Shown piece after piece: positions 1 through 8,426 of a stretch of DNA of 64,000 nt. The DNA is from G963669295 sp963669295 (GTDB lineage Bacteria > Bacteroidota > Bacteroidia > Flavobacteriales_D > CALLUQ01). The position numbers were made by a program, and so were the translations under genes. The stretch covers positions 4,712,001 to 4,776,000 of the forward strand of contig OY769938.1 in NCBI GenBank assembly GCA_963669295.1. The letters are read 5' to 3'. Every line of letters begins with the position of its first letter. Position 1 is the stretch's first letter. A model generated the notes under the pieces. It did not search any database. It was given only the letters and a program-made list of their open reading frames with translations, and was not told the DNA's origin.

Positions 1-297
1 TTAGGGAAAGCACCTAAAAAAAAGACAGTAACGCAACCAGTCAACGGTTCTGCTAATCGCAAAAACAATACAAAAAAACAGGTTGTTGCAAAACAAGAAA
101 CACCATGGCCAAAAATTAAGTATGGGGGCATGGTGAAAAACCAAAACTCGGAGAAAGTAGTGGCCTTGGTACAAATCAACGGCACAGATCGTTTGATGAC
201 GGAAGGGGAGGTATATGCCAAGGTATTGGTGAAGACCATTGGCAAAGATGAGGTGGTAGTGAAGTTTGGTAAAGAAGAGAAGCGGGTAGGGAAGTAG
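1..297 (+). CDS. 3' end of an unknown protein with a PilP/GspC-like end (partial)
   Basis: The window starts inside this gene; 98 codons remain, in frame from base 1 to a TAG at 295-297. The first 35 residues are a Lys/Gln/Asn-rich linker (KKKTVTQ, KNNTKKQ). They are followed by a compact beta-rich end containing VVALVQINGTDRLM and EVVVKFGKEEKRV. A 'valued strand - NG - strand - charged end' layout of this kind occurs in the small C-terminal domains of PilP/GspC-type periplasmic secretion proteins, but that is only a resemblance. The start and most of the protein lie outside the window. A hairpin at 404-435 probably ends its transcript. Confidence 0.6.
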   Translation, partial: LGKAPKKKTVTQPVNGSANRKNNTKKQVVAKQETPWPKIKYGGMVKNQNSEKVVALVQINGTDRLMTEGEVYAKVLVKTIGKDEVVVKFGKEEKRVGK

Positions 298-403
298 AGG
301 TGTAAGCTACAATAATTACTTCCATTACGAAGCTGAATTCTAATACCTTGGAATGCCTTTGAGTTAAAGCAACAGTACACTTTTTAAGGGAATTCATAAA
401 ACG

Positions 404-435
404 GAAGGGCGATTTCACCGATGAAGTCGCCCTTC
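404..435 (+). terminator. Hairpin, probable terminator of the gene at the window start
   Basis: A 13-bp stem (GAAGGGCGATTTC with GAAGTCGCCCTTC, one G-T pair) closes a 6-base loop. The run of T after it is short, so termination is likely but not certain. It lies in the 270-base gap before the next plus-strand gene; the rest of that gap shows nothing recognisable. Confidence 0.5.
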
Positions 436-567
436 TTCATGCCCAATTACAAAGTCAATATTGCGCATTGTAAATGAAACCTGCCAGCTTGTCAATACCT
501 GGTTTTAATCCCTTTAATTATTCCTGAACTTTCTGCAAAAATTTACATCACCAAACAACTTAACAAC

Positions 568-2034
568 ATGAAAACGCAACGATTTGTGACAAAAAAACGA
601 ATGCACCACCATTGGCGTGTAGGGCTGGTAGCTATGATAGGCGTGGCACTATCATCAACTGCGATAGCGCAAGGTGGTCAGGAATGGTCGGTAAGCGGCA
701 ATTCAATTAGTGCTGGCGACCACATTGGAACCACCAACAATGAAGACCTGGTTTTTAAAACCAATGGGGTTGAAACCATGCGCCTTACTGCAGCAGGGCT
801 GCTAGGAATAGGCACCGCCACCCCTACTGTTCCTTTTACTTTACTAAGCAACGATGACGTGAGTGCCGGATTGCATAACATTGCAGTTATGTATCGTACC
901 ACTCCTGGGGCAGGAAATGCCGGAATGCATCTACTGTATGAAGCTGATGGGGTAGACGTAACAAGAAACATTCTTCGTTTTCCGGGAGTTCATCCAACTA
1001 CCTTTCAGAATTCACTAAGTGGTGGTGGTATTGCTGATGTGATGCATTTCGACAACAATGGAAATGTGGGCATTGGTACTACTGCTCCTGCTGCATCGTT
1101 GGAGGTAGTTGGTACCTTTAAACTGGCTGATGGCACTCAACAAGCTGGTCATTATTTAAGCACAGATGCCAATGGCAATGCCAGTTGGCAAGCCTTGCCC
1201 ACTGTTCCTACTACATGGTTGCAAAGTGGCAACAACATTTATTACAATGCCGGAAATGTGGGGATTGGCACTCATATTACAGAGCAAAAACTTCATGTAC
1301 GTGGTAATGCCATTGTGAGAAATACTTCATCACATACTTCCTTATACATCGAAGGCCCGGGTTCAAGTGCACAACTTCGTATGAAAGGGAATATTTATAA
1401 TACTGGTACAAAAACCTGGCAATGGCATGTAAGCAGAGAGTCTAACCAGGATCAAAACGCATACATGGGGCTGGATTTAATGCAAGATGACTATTCTGGC
1501 ATCATACTTCGTAACCTCATTAAGTTTCAACCGAGCGGTACCATTACTATGAATACCACTAAGGCAGGAACTGCTAATGTTGTGGTAAAAGGAGACAACG
1601 ATGATCACTTGTTGATGACGAATGCTTCGACCGATAAAGTGGGGATTGGCACTGATACCCCTGGTGAGAAGCTCACTGTGGCTGGTACCATCGAGTCTAC
1701 TAATGGTGGAATAAAGTTTCCTGACGGAACGGTTCAAACCACGGCATTTAGTTCTTCAGGAGGAAACTATGTATTTGATGAATTGAGGGTGAATCATCGG
1801 TTGCACCTGGGCATGAATTCTCTTACTTATGAAGACCCCTCGGTATCGAGTACGGGGAAGCATGAAATATGGACCGACGATGAAGATTTGTTATTTAACA
1901 GCACTCCAGGGCACCACTACAATACCATACTCAATGCTAATGGTAATAATGGAAGTGTTGGTGTTGGTGTTTCAGTGCCCGATGCTAAAATGGATGTTAG
2001 AGTAACTCAGAGCAATACTCACACGGCCGGCTAA
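568..2034 (+). CDS. Surface 'tail-fibre-like' protein, N-terminal part (split by frameshift)
   Basis: 488 residues. A long signal peptide (basic start, hydrophobic core, end at STAIAQ, about residue 35) is followed by repeats typed by VGIGTTAP, VGIGTHIT and VGIGTDTP, each leading into a K-L-x-V strand. Such repeats are typical of large Bacteroidota secreted proteins annotated as tail-fibre domain proteins. The frame stops at a TAA (2032-2034) in the middle of a repeat. The sequence continues without loss of similarity in the -1 frame (GLRVIQPLFAPSTLVDL), so this and the next entry were one gene of about 820 codons. Function is probably surface adhesion; that is inference. Confidence 0.75.
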   Translation: MKTQRFVTKKRMHHHWRVGLVAMIGVALSSTAIAQGGQEWSVSGNSISAGDHIGTTNNEDLVFKTNGVETMRLTAAGLLGIGTATPTVPFTLLSNDDVSAGLHNIAVMYRTTPGAGNAGMHLLYEADGVDVTRNILRFPGVHPTTFQNSLSGGGIADVMHFDNNGNVGIGTTAPAASLEVVGTFKLADGTQQAGHYLSTDANGNASWQALPTVPTTWLQSGNNIYYNAGNVGIGTHITEQKLHVRGNAIVRNTSSHTSLYIEGPGSSAQLRMKGNIYNTGTKTWQWHVSRESNQDQNAYMGLDLMQDDYSGIILRNLIKFQPSGTITMNTTKAGTANVVVKGDNDDHLLMTNASTDKVGIGTDTPGEKLTVAGTIESTNGGIKFPDGTVQTTAFSSSGGNYVFDELRVNHRLHLGMNSLTYEDPSVSSTGKHEIWTDDEDLLFNSTPGHHYNTILNANGNNGSVGVGVSVPDAKMDVRVTQSNTHTAG

Positions 2035-2066
2035 GGGTTATTCAACCTCTCTTTGCGCCATCCACT

Positions 2067-3035
2067 TTGGTCGATTTATTTATGGTAGGCAATGGTCCAA
2101 ACTCGGGAGGAGATTATGGTACGTTCTTCAATGTGCATAAAAATGGAAGTGTTGGAATAGGTGCTTCTAACGATGGAAGTGGTTTGGAAGCGACCAAAGT
2201 ATTGATTCGTGCACAAAACAACCCCAACCGAAAATCACTTAAAATAGAAAACGGCTTTGGCAATAACTTTTTCTTTGTCAACAACCTGGGTAATGGGGGC
2301 TATAACTACCACTCCAAAGCGGGTGATTTAGGGCTTTTCTTTTCGGACGATCAAATTAACAATGATGCTGCTGGATTGGTAATTGCTCCTAGAGAAGGCA
2401 GTTGGGCAGGGTTGCGTATGGCGGCCAGCGGACATGTTGCAATGGGCTTGAAAGATCCTGAGTCGAAGTTGCACATTCGCGATGGCTACCTTACCATTGA
2501 TGGCACTAGTACTACACCCATTCCCGAACAAAACTGGCACGGATGGCAAACCCGTATTGCATCGCCTGTTAATTCGGCATGGGTGACTACCTCTAAAAAT
2601 TACGACGATAAATACATGTGTATTGGCATGACCAACTCGGGCTTTTATTTTGGTGTTGGAGACCATACTATTGGCGATGCTAATGGAAGTTCTGCCAACA
2701 TCAAGTATCCATTTTATGTGTCTAACGATGGTCGTGCAGTAGCCAGAGAGGTGTTGGTAACGGTGAATGATGGTTGGTGGGATGAGGTGTTTGAGCCTGA
2801 ATACGACTTACGACCTTTAAGTGAAGTTGAGGATTTTATTGCTGCAAACAAACACTTACCTGATGTTCCTTCAGAAAGTGAAGTGATGGAAGGCGGGATT
2901 AACCTTGGCAGCATGGATGCGGTATTGCTTAGAAAGATTGAAGAGCTTACGCTTTACATCCTGGAGCAAGAGAAAGACATGGAAAGTTTGAAAACTGAAA
3001 TGGCTGCATTGAAGGCCTCAACCTCTAAGAAATAG
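2067..3035 (+). CDS. Surface 'tail-fibre-like' protein, C-terminal part (split by frameshift)
   Basis: 322 residues from the first ATG, but the frame is already protein-like from about 2031 (LRVIQPLFAPSTLVDLF), so this ATG is probably not a real start. It carries another VGIGA repeat. The end is a typical Bacteroidota tail-fibre terminus: EPEYDLRPLSEVEDFI, a K-HLPDVPS motif, INLGSMDAVLLRKIEEL, and a coiled-coil tail from about residue 285. This end is normally joined to the upstream VGIGT repeats. No signal peptide is present here, so the piece would not be exported alone. It ends 4 bases before the GH16 gene. Confidence 0.7.
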   Translation: MVDLFMVGNGPNSGGDYGTFFNVHKNGSVGIGASNDGSGLEATKVLIRAQNNPNRKSLKIENGFGNNFFFVNNLGNGGYNYHSKAGDLGLFFSDDQINNDAAGLVIAPREGSWAGLRMAASGHVAMGLKDPESKLHIRDGYLTIDGTSTTPIPEQNWHGWQTRIASPVNSAWVTTSKNYDDKYMCIGMTNSGFYFGVGDHTIGDANGSSANIKYPFYVSNDGRAVAREVLVTVNDGWWDEVFEPEYDLRPLSEVEDFIAANKHLPDVPSESEVMEGGINLGSMDAVLLRKIEELTLYILEQEKDMESLKTEMAALKASTSKK

Positions 3036-3039
3036 GCCT

Positions 3040-4650
3040 ATGAAAAAGACAATAAAATATGGAAGCTGCATGCTACTTTATTTGATTTTGAATGTAGCCA
3101 ATGCTTCTGCTCAAAGTATTCCTTATACCAATGGGGAATGGGTCATGGTGTTCAACGATGAATTTAACGACCCTGTATTGGACCCATTGAAGTGGATTGT
3201 GGAAGATGGTATCCACTACAATAACCTCAACATTTATGGATCTCCCTTTATGGATGATCACAGTGCTTATACCAGGGAAGAAAATTTAGAGCTGGTATAC
3301 GATCCATTGGCAGGGAGTGGGGTGCTTAAGTTTAAAACAACCAATCATAACCCTCCTGTGTACTTACCCTACGATGAAGATGATAATGGGTTGATATATG
3401 CACACTACGGCTGGACCTCTGCAGGCATTAAATCGCGTGCCAAGTTTCTTTATGGCGCTTTTGAAATCCGATGTAAAACACCAGTAGGTAAAGGGTTTTG
3501 GCCAGCCTTTTGGCTTTATGATGAGGAATCGAAAGATGCCGATGGTAATAAAGTTGGATGGCAGGAAATTGATTTCTTTGAAATGAACGGGGTGGTTACT
3601 GACCGCTGGACCAGTTCAGTGCATTGGGACCCTTCTGGTGCTGACGATCATGATTGGAAGACCAATCAATATGATTTGGATGGGGATGTTCCGGTATTTT
3701 GTGAAGTCAGTAATGTGAACTCTCCAAATAGTAATCATTTGCACGAAGATTACCACGTTTTTAGAGGATACTGGATAGAAGATGGAGTTATTTTCAGTAT
3801 TGATGGACAGGAATATTGGCATTTCTTTCCATCGTCTCAATCAAAAATTCCTGATAGCAATATGGATTTGAGAATTGGTGTTGGGGTTTCATTTAATCCT
3901 GACGATTATGATTGCCGCAACAACTGGTGGCCAGGAGTAGATGCTACTACACCACCTTATGGAGAAATGGCCGTAGATTATGTAAGGGTATGGAAGTTTT
4001 TGGAGTGTGCATCAGAGGTAGATGAATGCAATTACACGAAAGATCGTTTGCACGACCCTGCCTATGTGCTGGCAGATTACATTACTTACGGTGGAGCAAA
4101 TTGCAATACATCGGTTACCCATGATGCGACTTCACCGTGGACCCCTTCCTGGAATCATATTGGTGATGGGGAACCTTTTTACCATTATGCGGGGGAGCAG
4201 AATTGGCACTTGAGGGCTAAAAACGAGATTAAGTTGGAGCCCGGTGTTTATTTACAACGTGGCAATTATGTAACAGCAAAACTGGTGGATGCTGGTTGCG
4301 ATGGTGATTTACCACTGGCCACTACTATAGGGCAAGGTGGGGAGGTACTTATTACCCCTGATCATGTTCCCATAAGCAGTGAACGCGTGGAGCAAAACAC
4401 CAATTTGAGTGCTATTACGTTTGAGGTAATTCCTAATCCGAACTCGGGAGAGTTTACATTGGCAATAGAAGGGATGACCGGGAGTTATGATGTGCAGGTA
4501 GTGGATATGGTGGGGAAGGAAGTGTTTGTGCAAAGAAACAATGTTGGTTCTCGGTTAAAAATGGATATTTCAGAGCAATCGAAGGGCATTTACTTTGTGC
4601 GCATACAGGCACAAGATGAAGCTCATGTTGTAAAAATCATCAAGCAATAA
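3040..4650 (+). CDS. Secreted GH16-family beta-glucanase with T9SS sorting domain
   Basis: 536 residues. A signal peptide ends near ANASAQ (residue 25). The GH16 jelly-roll follows, with the catalytic signature EIDFFE at residues 176-181 (E176 nucleophile, D178, E181 acid/base) and a preceding GFWPAFWL strand typical of laminarinase-like members. A second region (residues 330-450) is of unknown role. The last 78 residues are a T9SS type A sorting domain (VIPNPNSGEF ... GIYFVRI ... KIIKQ). It should hydrolyse beta-1,3 or mixed-linked glucans outside the cell. It starts 4 bases after the split surface protein, so the two are probably co-transcribed. Confidence 0.88.
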   Translation: MKKTIKYGSCMLLYLILNVANASAQSIPYTNGEWVMVFNDEFNDPVLDPLKWIVEDGIHYNNLNIYGSPFMDDHSAYTREENLELVYDPLAGSGVLKFKTTNHNPPVYLPYDEDDNGLIYAHYGWTSAGIKSRAKFLYGAFEIRCKTPVGKGFWPAFWLYDEESKDADGNKVGWQEIDFFEMNGVVTDRWTSSVHWDPSGADDHDWKTNQYDLDGDVPVFCEVSNVNSPNSNHLHEDYHVFRGYWIEDGVIFSIDGQEYWHFFPSSQSKIPDSNMDLRIGVGVSFNPDDYDCRNNWWPGVDATTPPYGEMAVDYVRVWKFLECASEVDECNYTKDRLHDPAYVLADYITYGGANCNTSVTHDATSPWTPSWNHIGDGEPFYHYAGEQNWHLRAKNEIKLEPGVYLQRGNYVTAKLVDAGCDGDLPLATTIGQGGEVLITPDHVPISSERVEQNTNLSAITFEVIPNPNSGEFTLAIEGMTGSYDVQVVDMVGKEVFVQRNNVGSRLKMDISEQSKGIYFVRIQAQDEAHVVKIIKQ

Positions 4651-4670
4651 ATTCACCTTCATAACTATAC

Positions 4671-4706
4671 AAAAGGGCGACTCCCACGTTTGGGAACCGC
4701 CCTTTT
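4671..4706. terminator. Bidirectional terminator between convergent genes
   Basis: AAAAGGGCG (4671-4679) pairs with CGCCCTTTT (4698-4706), with an inner TCCCA/TGGGA stem. The A run on one side and T run on the other let it serve both the GH16 gene and the minus-strand gene at 4737-5174. Confidence 0.85.
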
Positions 4707-4736
4707 TCACTCTTGCAATTATATATATGGATTTAC

Positions 4737-5174
4737 TTACGCCAGTGTAATTTTAAAGCCATCAACCTTGCGAGGTTCGCCCTCGGGTGCTTTTATTTTA
4801 ATGCCTTCAAAATAGAGGATACTGCCAGCGGGTAGTTCACCAATCTTTTTCCGCATCTTAGAAGTGAACAAACCATTTTCGCTGGTGAGTGTGATGACCG
4901 CTTTGCCTTTACTGCCCGGTTCTACATAAGAGAATTTGAATTCCGACACCTTCATTTTAGGGCCGCAACCGATCACTCTCAGCGCTTTGGCATTCATCAC
5001 TTCCCTTTTATGCATGGTGGTGTTTCTCTTGCCGTTGAGGGTAGCCATGGGCTTACCGCCCACGGCTGCCTCTACGGTACTGGTTGCATTCTTTGCAGGT
5101 TTAACGGGGGCATTGGCTGCCACCAAAAATGCTACCGCCACAGCGGCAAGAAAGAGGGTAGTTAGTTGTTTCAT
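4737..5174 (-). CDS. Secreted GldM C-terminal-domain-like protein
   Basis: 145 residues with a clear signal peptide (MKQLTTLFLAAVAVAFLVAANA). The mature part has a KPMATLNGKR segment, then VSEFKFSYVEP and, near the end, GSILYFEGIKIKAPEGEPRK. The pattern 'vYFE-I-gPdG-RK' is the hallmark of the last domain of GldM, the T9SS motor protein that spans the periplasm. Here the domain stands alone with no transmembrane anchor. It may bind GldN/PorN-like partners or simply share the fold; the role is unknown. No other gld genes are nearby. Confidence 0.6.
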   Translation of the reverse strand: MKQLTTLFLAAVAVAFLVAANAPVKPAKNATSTVEAAVGGKPMATLNGKRNTTMHKREVMNAKALRVIGCGPKMKVSEFKFSYVEPGSKGKAVITLTSENGLFTSKMRKKIGELPAGSILYFEGIKIKAPEGEPRKVDGFKITLA

Positions 5175-5309
5175 ATCCTTACAGGTTTAATGTGTTTCTA
5201 TACCTGTAATGCAGCGTTGGAAAAAAAGGAACAACTTTTTCTAAAAAAAAGTAAAATCAGGCGATCAACAGTTGTAACCATAGTAAGAGAACAATAAAGA
5301 GCACTGGTA

Positions 5310-5343
5310 TTTGCCCAACAGAATGCAATATTTTTTAGTTTCG
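5310..5343 (+). promoter_or_regulatory. Candidate promoter for the TerC gene
   Basis: TTTG (5310-5313) and TAGTTTCG (5336-5343) match the Bacteroidota -33/-7 elements (TTTG and TAnnTTTG, one mismatch) with a 22-base spacer. Transcription would start about 15 bases before the ATG at 5363. Confidence 0.5.
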
Positions 5344-5362
5344 TACGTCAAATGCAATAACC

Positions 5363-6127
5363 ATGGGCGAAGTTTTTAGTAACTGGGAGGTATTGATGAC
5401 CACCGAAGGGTTGATGGCACTGCTTACCCTGGCAGTGTTGGAAATTGTGTTGGGCATCGATAACCTGGTATTCATTTCTATTTTAGTAGGTCGCGCACCT
5501 AAAGAAGACCAACGGAAAACGCGTATTGTAGGCTTGTTGCTGGCCATGGTATTCCGAATTGTTTTATTGCTCTGTGTAGGTTGGATCATAAAGCTACAAG
5601 ATCCTATCATGACCATATTGGGGCACGATTTCAGCTGGAAAGATATTATTCTACTTTTAGGAGGCTTGTTCTTGCTGGCCAAGAGTACCCTCGAAATTCA
5701 TCATAAGCTGGAGCATAAGGATGACCCGAAAGAGGAAGGAAAGGGGAGTGCTGCCACCAAAACATTTGGTGCGATGATTCTACAAATTGTGGTGATCGAC
5801 ATGGTGTTTTCGCTCGATTCTATTTTAACAGCGGTAGGACTCACCAAGGAGGTATTGGTGATGATCATAGCAGTGGTTATCGCCATGCTATTCATGTTGC
5901 TTTTTGCTAAAGCAGTAGGGGAGTTCATCAATGCCAATCCCACCATTGTTATGCTAGCCCTTTCGTTTTTACTAATGATTGGTGCTTTGCTGGTGTTAGA
6001 AGCATTCCATGTAGAAGTGGATCGTGGCTATATTTATTTTGCCATGGGCTTCTCGTTTACTGTGGAGCTACTCAACCTCAAGCTCATCAAACGATTGCGT
6101 GCCAAACGCAAGGAGAAAAAGCACTAG
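5363..6127 (+). CDS. TerC-family integral membrane protein
   Basis: 254 residues with about seven hydrophobic helices. The TerC signatures are visible twice: LGIDNLVFISI (about residues 30-40) and VVIDMVFSLDSILTAVG (about 145-161), each placing acidic residues inside a helix. The family is implicated in metal-ion (manganese) export and tellurium resistance and sits in the inner membrane. A basic tail (KRLRAKRKEKK) follows the last helix. It is monocistronic, and its TAG stop overlaps the TAG stop of the convergent DinB-like gene through the shared palindrome CTAG. Confidence 0.88.
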   Translation: MGEVFSNWEVLMTTEGLMALLTLAVLEIVLGIDNLVFISILVGRAPKEDQRKTRIVGLLLAMVFRIVLLLCVGWIIKLQDPIMTILGHDFSWKDIILLLGGLFLLAKSTLEIHHKLEHKDDPKEEGKGSAATKTFGAMILQIVVIDMVFSLDSILTAVGLTKEVLVMIIAVVIAMLFMLLFAKAVGEFINANPTIVMLALSFLLMIGALLVLEAFHVEVDRGYIYFAMGFSFTVELLNLKLIKRLRAKRKEKKH

Positions 6128-6570
6128 TATTCGATCAGCCTACGGTGGTAATTGATTTGCCCCAGGTGATAGGTTAAGTGATTGGTAAGGTGTGCCAGAA
6201 AATAGCCTATCGTTACCTCATGCCCAAACGGACTGTTTGGAAATGTTTCGTCCAACACGTCGTCGTTTAAATTGCTCAGTACTTCTTGCAACATCTCCTT
6301 TGTAGCTTCTACCATTGCAACCAATTCAGCTCGCGGCACGTCTTTATCACTAAACTCTTTATCGCGTTGCCTTACATAACCGGTATTGCCTAATCCTGCC
6401 CCAATAAAATGGTTGAGGTTGCCTACCAGGTGCAAGCATAAATTGCCTGCACAGTTTTTTACATCGCCTCGAAGCGCCCAAAGATTGGCTTCATCGTGGT
6501 AGCTTTCTATTTCCTGTTTTAGTTTATCGAGGTTGAGGTCGAAAATCTTCTTTACAATATCCAATTTCAT
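6124..6570 (-). CDS. DinB-like (DUF1572-type) four-helix protein
   Basis: 148 residues, all-helical. It has the expected metal-site histidines: an early His in LHLVGNLNHFI and the late cluster HLTNHLTYHLGQINYHRR. That spacing is typical of the DinB superfamily (bacillithiol/mycothiol-dependent enzymes and stress proteins). The substrate is unknown. Its start overlaps the stop of alaX by ATGA, so it is translationally coupled as the last gene of a four-gene minus-strand run that begins with the TonB receptor at 10694. Confidence 0.78.
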   Translation of the reverse strand: MKLDIVKKIFDLNLDKLKQEIESYHDEANLWALRGDVKNCAGNLCLHLVGNLNHFIGAGLGNTGYVRQRDKEFSDKDVPRAELVAMVEATKEMLQEVLSNLNDDVLDETFPNSPFGHEVTIGYFLAHLTNHLTYHLGQINYHRRLIEY

Positions 6571-7295
6571 GTGGTGGTATAACTTATTCGTGTATGGCCA
6601 TTTTTGGCTTTTATTTTATGAACGGTAATGGTGTTTAATTCACTTAATTGCTTTACATGCGTGCCACCACATGGGCAACCGATGTTTTGTGCCACTGTAA
6701 CCACACGAATGGGTTTTCCTTCAGGAATGTAGTCAGGAACAAAAGGGCATAGAGGTTCCAGTTCAGCTTTGGTATTTACTACTTTGTGTTGTACGGTTTC
6801 GTTGCTGGCAATGAGTTTTGCCAACGCATTGTTTAATTGTTGTTTGGCTGCTTCACGTTGCTCTGGTTCAATTACTCCATTGTATTCTACATAAGGGCTG
6901 TCGGGAAAGTGATAGCCTTTGGTGGGTTCAAAGTCGTAGCCTACATTCATCATAGCTACATCTACCAAATGGCCGGCAGTATGAATTTTACTGTGCAATG
7001 TACGGCGGGCAGCATCCACTTTTAGTGTTACCTGATTTCCTGCTTCAAAACGAGCACCATCAAAAGTACCGTAATGATACACCTCTCCATCATAAAAACG
7101 CACCTCATGCACTTGAAATATCTTGCCATCGCATTCCATGGTACCCTGGTCGTAGGGTTGCCCGCCACCTTGTGGGTAAAAGATGGTGCTATCTAACAAC
7201 ACCCCTACCTTATCGTCTTGTTCAACTACTTCCAATACAGAGCTTGTAGCAGTAACTAGCGTAGCATCGTTAAGGTAGGCCAATGCGGTGCCCAT
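6567..7295 (-). CDS. alaX: AlaX-like alanyl-tRNA editing hydrolase
   Basis: 242 residues. It matches the free-standing editing domain of alanyl-tRNA synthetase. There is an N-terminal barrel with the IFYPQGGGQP motif (about 39-47). The zinc ligands are HSKIH (H101, H105) and CGGTH (C209, H213). It should hydrolyse mischarged Ser- or Gly-tRNA(Ala) in the cytoplasm. The length fits AlaX-M/AlaX-II. Its ATG overlaps the previous stop by one base (TAATG), so translation is probably coupled to the sorbosone-dehydrogenase-like gene. Confidence 0.9.
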   Translation of the reverse strand: MGTALAYLNDATLVTATSSVLEVVEQDDKVGVLLDSTIFYPQGGGQPYDQGTMECDGKIFQVHEVRFYDGEVYHYGTFDGARFEAGNQVTLKVDAARRTLHSKIHTAGHLVDVAMMNVGYDFEPTKGYHFPDSPYVEYNGVIEPEQREAAKQQLNNALAKLIASNETVQHKVVNTKAELEPLCPFVPDYIPEGKPIRVVTVAQNIGCPCGGTHVKQLSELNTITVHKIKAKNGHTRISYTTT

Positions 7296-8413
7296 TATTT
7301 CTTATAGGTTATGCGGTAAATCATATCTGCCGTATCGTCCGAAACCAATAGCGAGCCGTCTTTCAATTGTAGGATGTCTACCGGGCGCCCCCATGCCTTG
7401 CCATCGGCCAACCACCCTTTGGCAAATACCTTGTAGCCGGTGGCTTTTCCTTCTTCAAGCGTTACCAGGGTGATGCGATAGCCCAACGGGTCTTTGCGGT
7501 TCCACGAGCCATGCTCGGCAATAAAGGCCTGGTTTTTATAGGCCTTTGGAAACATTTTTCCTGTATAAAATTTCATGCCTAGCGCTGCTACATGAGGGCC
7601 AAGGTTTTGCTCGGGTGCGGTGAATTCGCTGCATGGCCGGTCGCTGCCAAATTTAGGGTCGGGTGTTTTACCAGCATGGCAGTAGGGGTAGCCAAAATGC
7701 ATGCCTTTGTTCGGACAACGGTTCAACTCGTCGGGAGGGGAATTGTCGCCCAACCAATCGCGGCCATTGTCGGTAAACCACAGGTCGCCAGTTTCGGGGT
7801 GCCAATCAAACCCTACTGAGTTGCGTACACCATGGGCAAAAACTTCCAGTCCGAAGCCATCGGCATTCATGCGGGTAATGGACGAATATATTTCTTCTTC
7901 GTGCTCACAAATGTTGCACGGAGCACCTACAGGCACATACAGCTTATCGTCGGGGCCAAAGGCAATGTATTTCCAACCGTGGTGCGATTCGGTAGGGAAT
8001 TTATCGTTTACCACCACCGGTTGTGGAGGGGTGGCAAGCTTACTTTCGATGTTGTCGAATCGAATAATTCTATTGACTTCTGCCACATACAGCGCACCAT
8101 CTTTAAATGCAACTCCATTGGGCATGTTCAACCCTTCGATGAGGGTGTATTGTTTATCGGCTACATGGTCGTTGTTTTCATCTACCAACGCATATACTTT
8201 GCCTTTGCTGCGGGTAGCTACAAACAAAGTGCCTTTGTCGCCCATGGCCATCGAGCGGGCATTGTCAACCTCCTTGGCATAAACACTTATTTCAAAACCA
8301 GCTGGCAGTTCTATTTTGTCGAGTTGTGGCTCGTTGTTGCCGGTGTAGGGTGTACTGATGGAGCAGCACAAACCAAGCAAGCTGCCACCAATAAGAAAGG
8401 TTAATGTTTTCAT
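7295..8413 (-). CDS. Sorbosone-dehydrogenase-like beta-propeller lipoprotein
   Basis: 372 residues. The start has a short hydrophobic segment ending in Cys-Cys (LLGLCC), so it is secreted and possibly a lipoprotein. The mature part is a six-bladed propeller of the glucose/sorbosone dehydrogenase family. Recognisable parts are LPAGFEISVYA, MPNGVAFKDGALYVAE, the VGAPCNICEH calcium/quinone-site loop, and GVRNSVGFDWHPETGDLWFTDNGRDWLGD split over two strands. The family can use PQQ, but many members have no proven substrate. It lies 13 bases after the TonB receptor, suggesting that the imported ligand or its product is oxidised in the periplasm. Confidence 0.8.
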   Translation of the reverse strand: MKTLTFLIGGSLLGLCCSISTPYTGNNEPQLDKIELPAGFEISVYAKEVDNARSMAMGDKGTLFVATRSKGKVYALVDENNDHVADKQYTLIEGLNMPNGVAFKDGALYVAEVNRIIRFDNIESKLATPPQPVVVNDKFPTESHHGWKYIAFGPDDKLYVPVGAPCNICEHEEEIYSSITRMNADGFGLEVFAHGVRNSVGFDWHPETGDLWFTDNGRDWLGDNSPPDELNRCPNKGMHFGYPYCHAGKTPDPKFGSDRPCSEFTAPEQNLGPHVAALGMKFYTGKMFPKAYKNQAFIAEHGSWNRKDPLGYRITLVTLEEGKATGYKVFAKGWLADGKAWGRPVDILQLKDGSLLVSDDTADMIYRITYKK

Positions 8414-8426
8414 GGTCTTAAAGTTA

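Noticed and set aside
7592..8404. Long plus-strand frames opposite the sorbosone-dehydrogenase-like gene
   Set aside because: Antisense shadows; no family features, while the minus strand shows propeller motifs.
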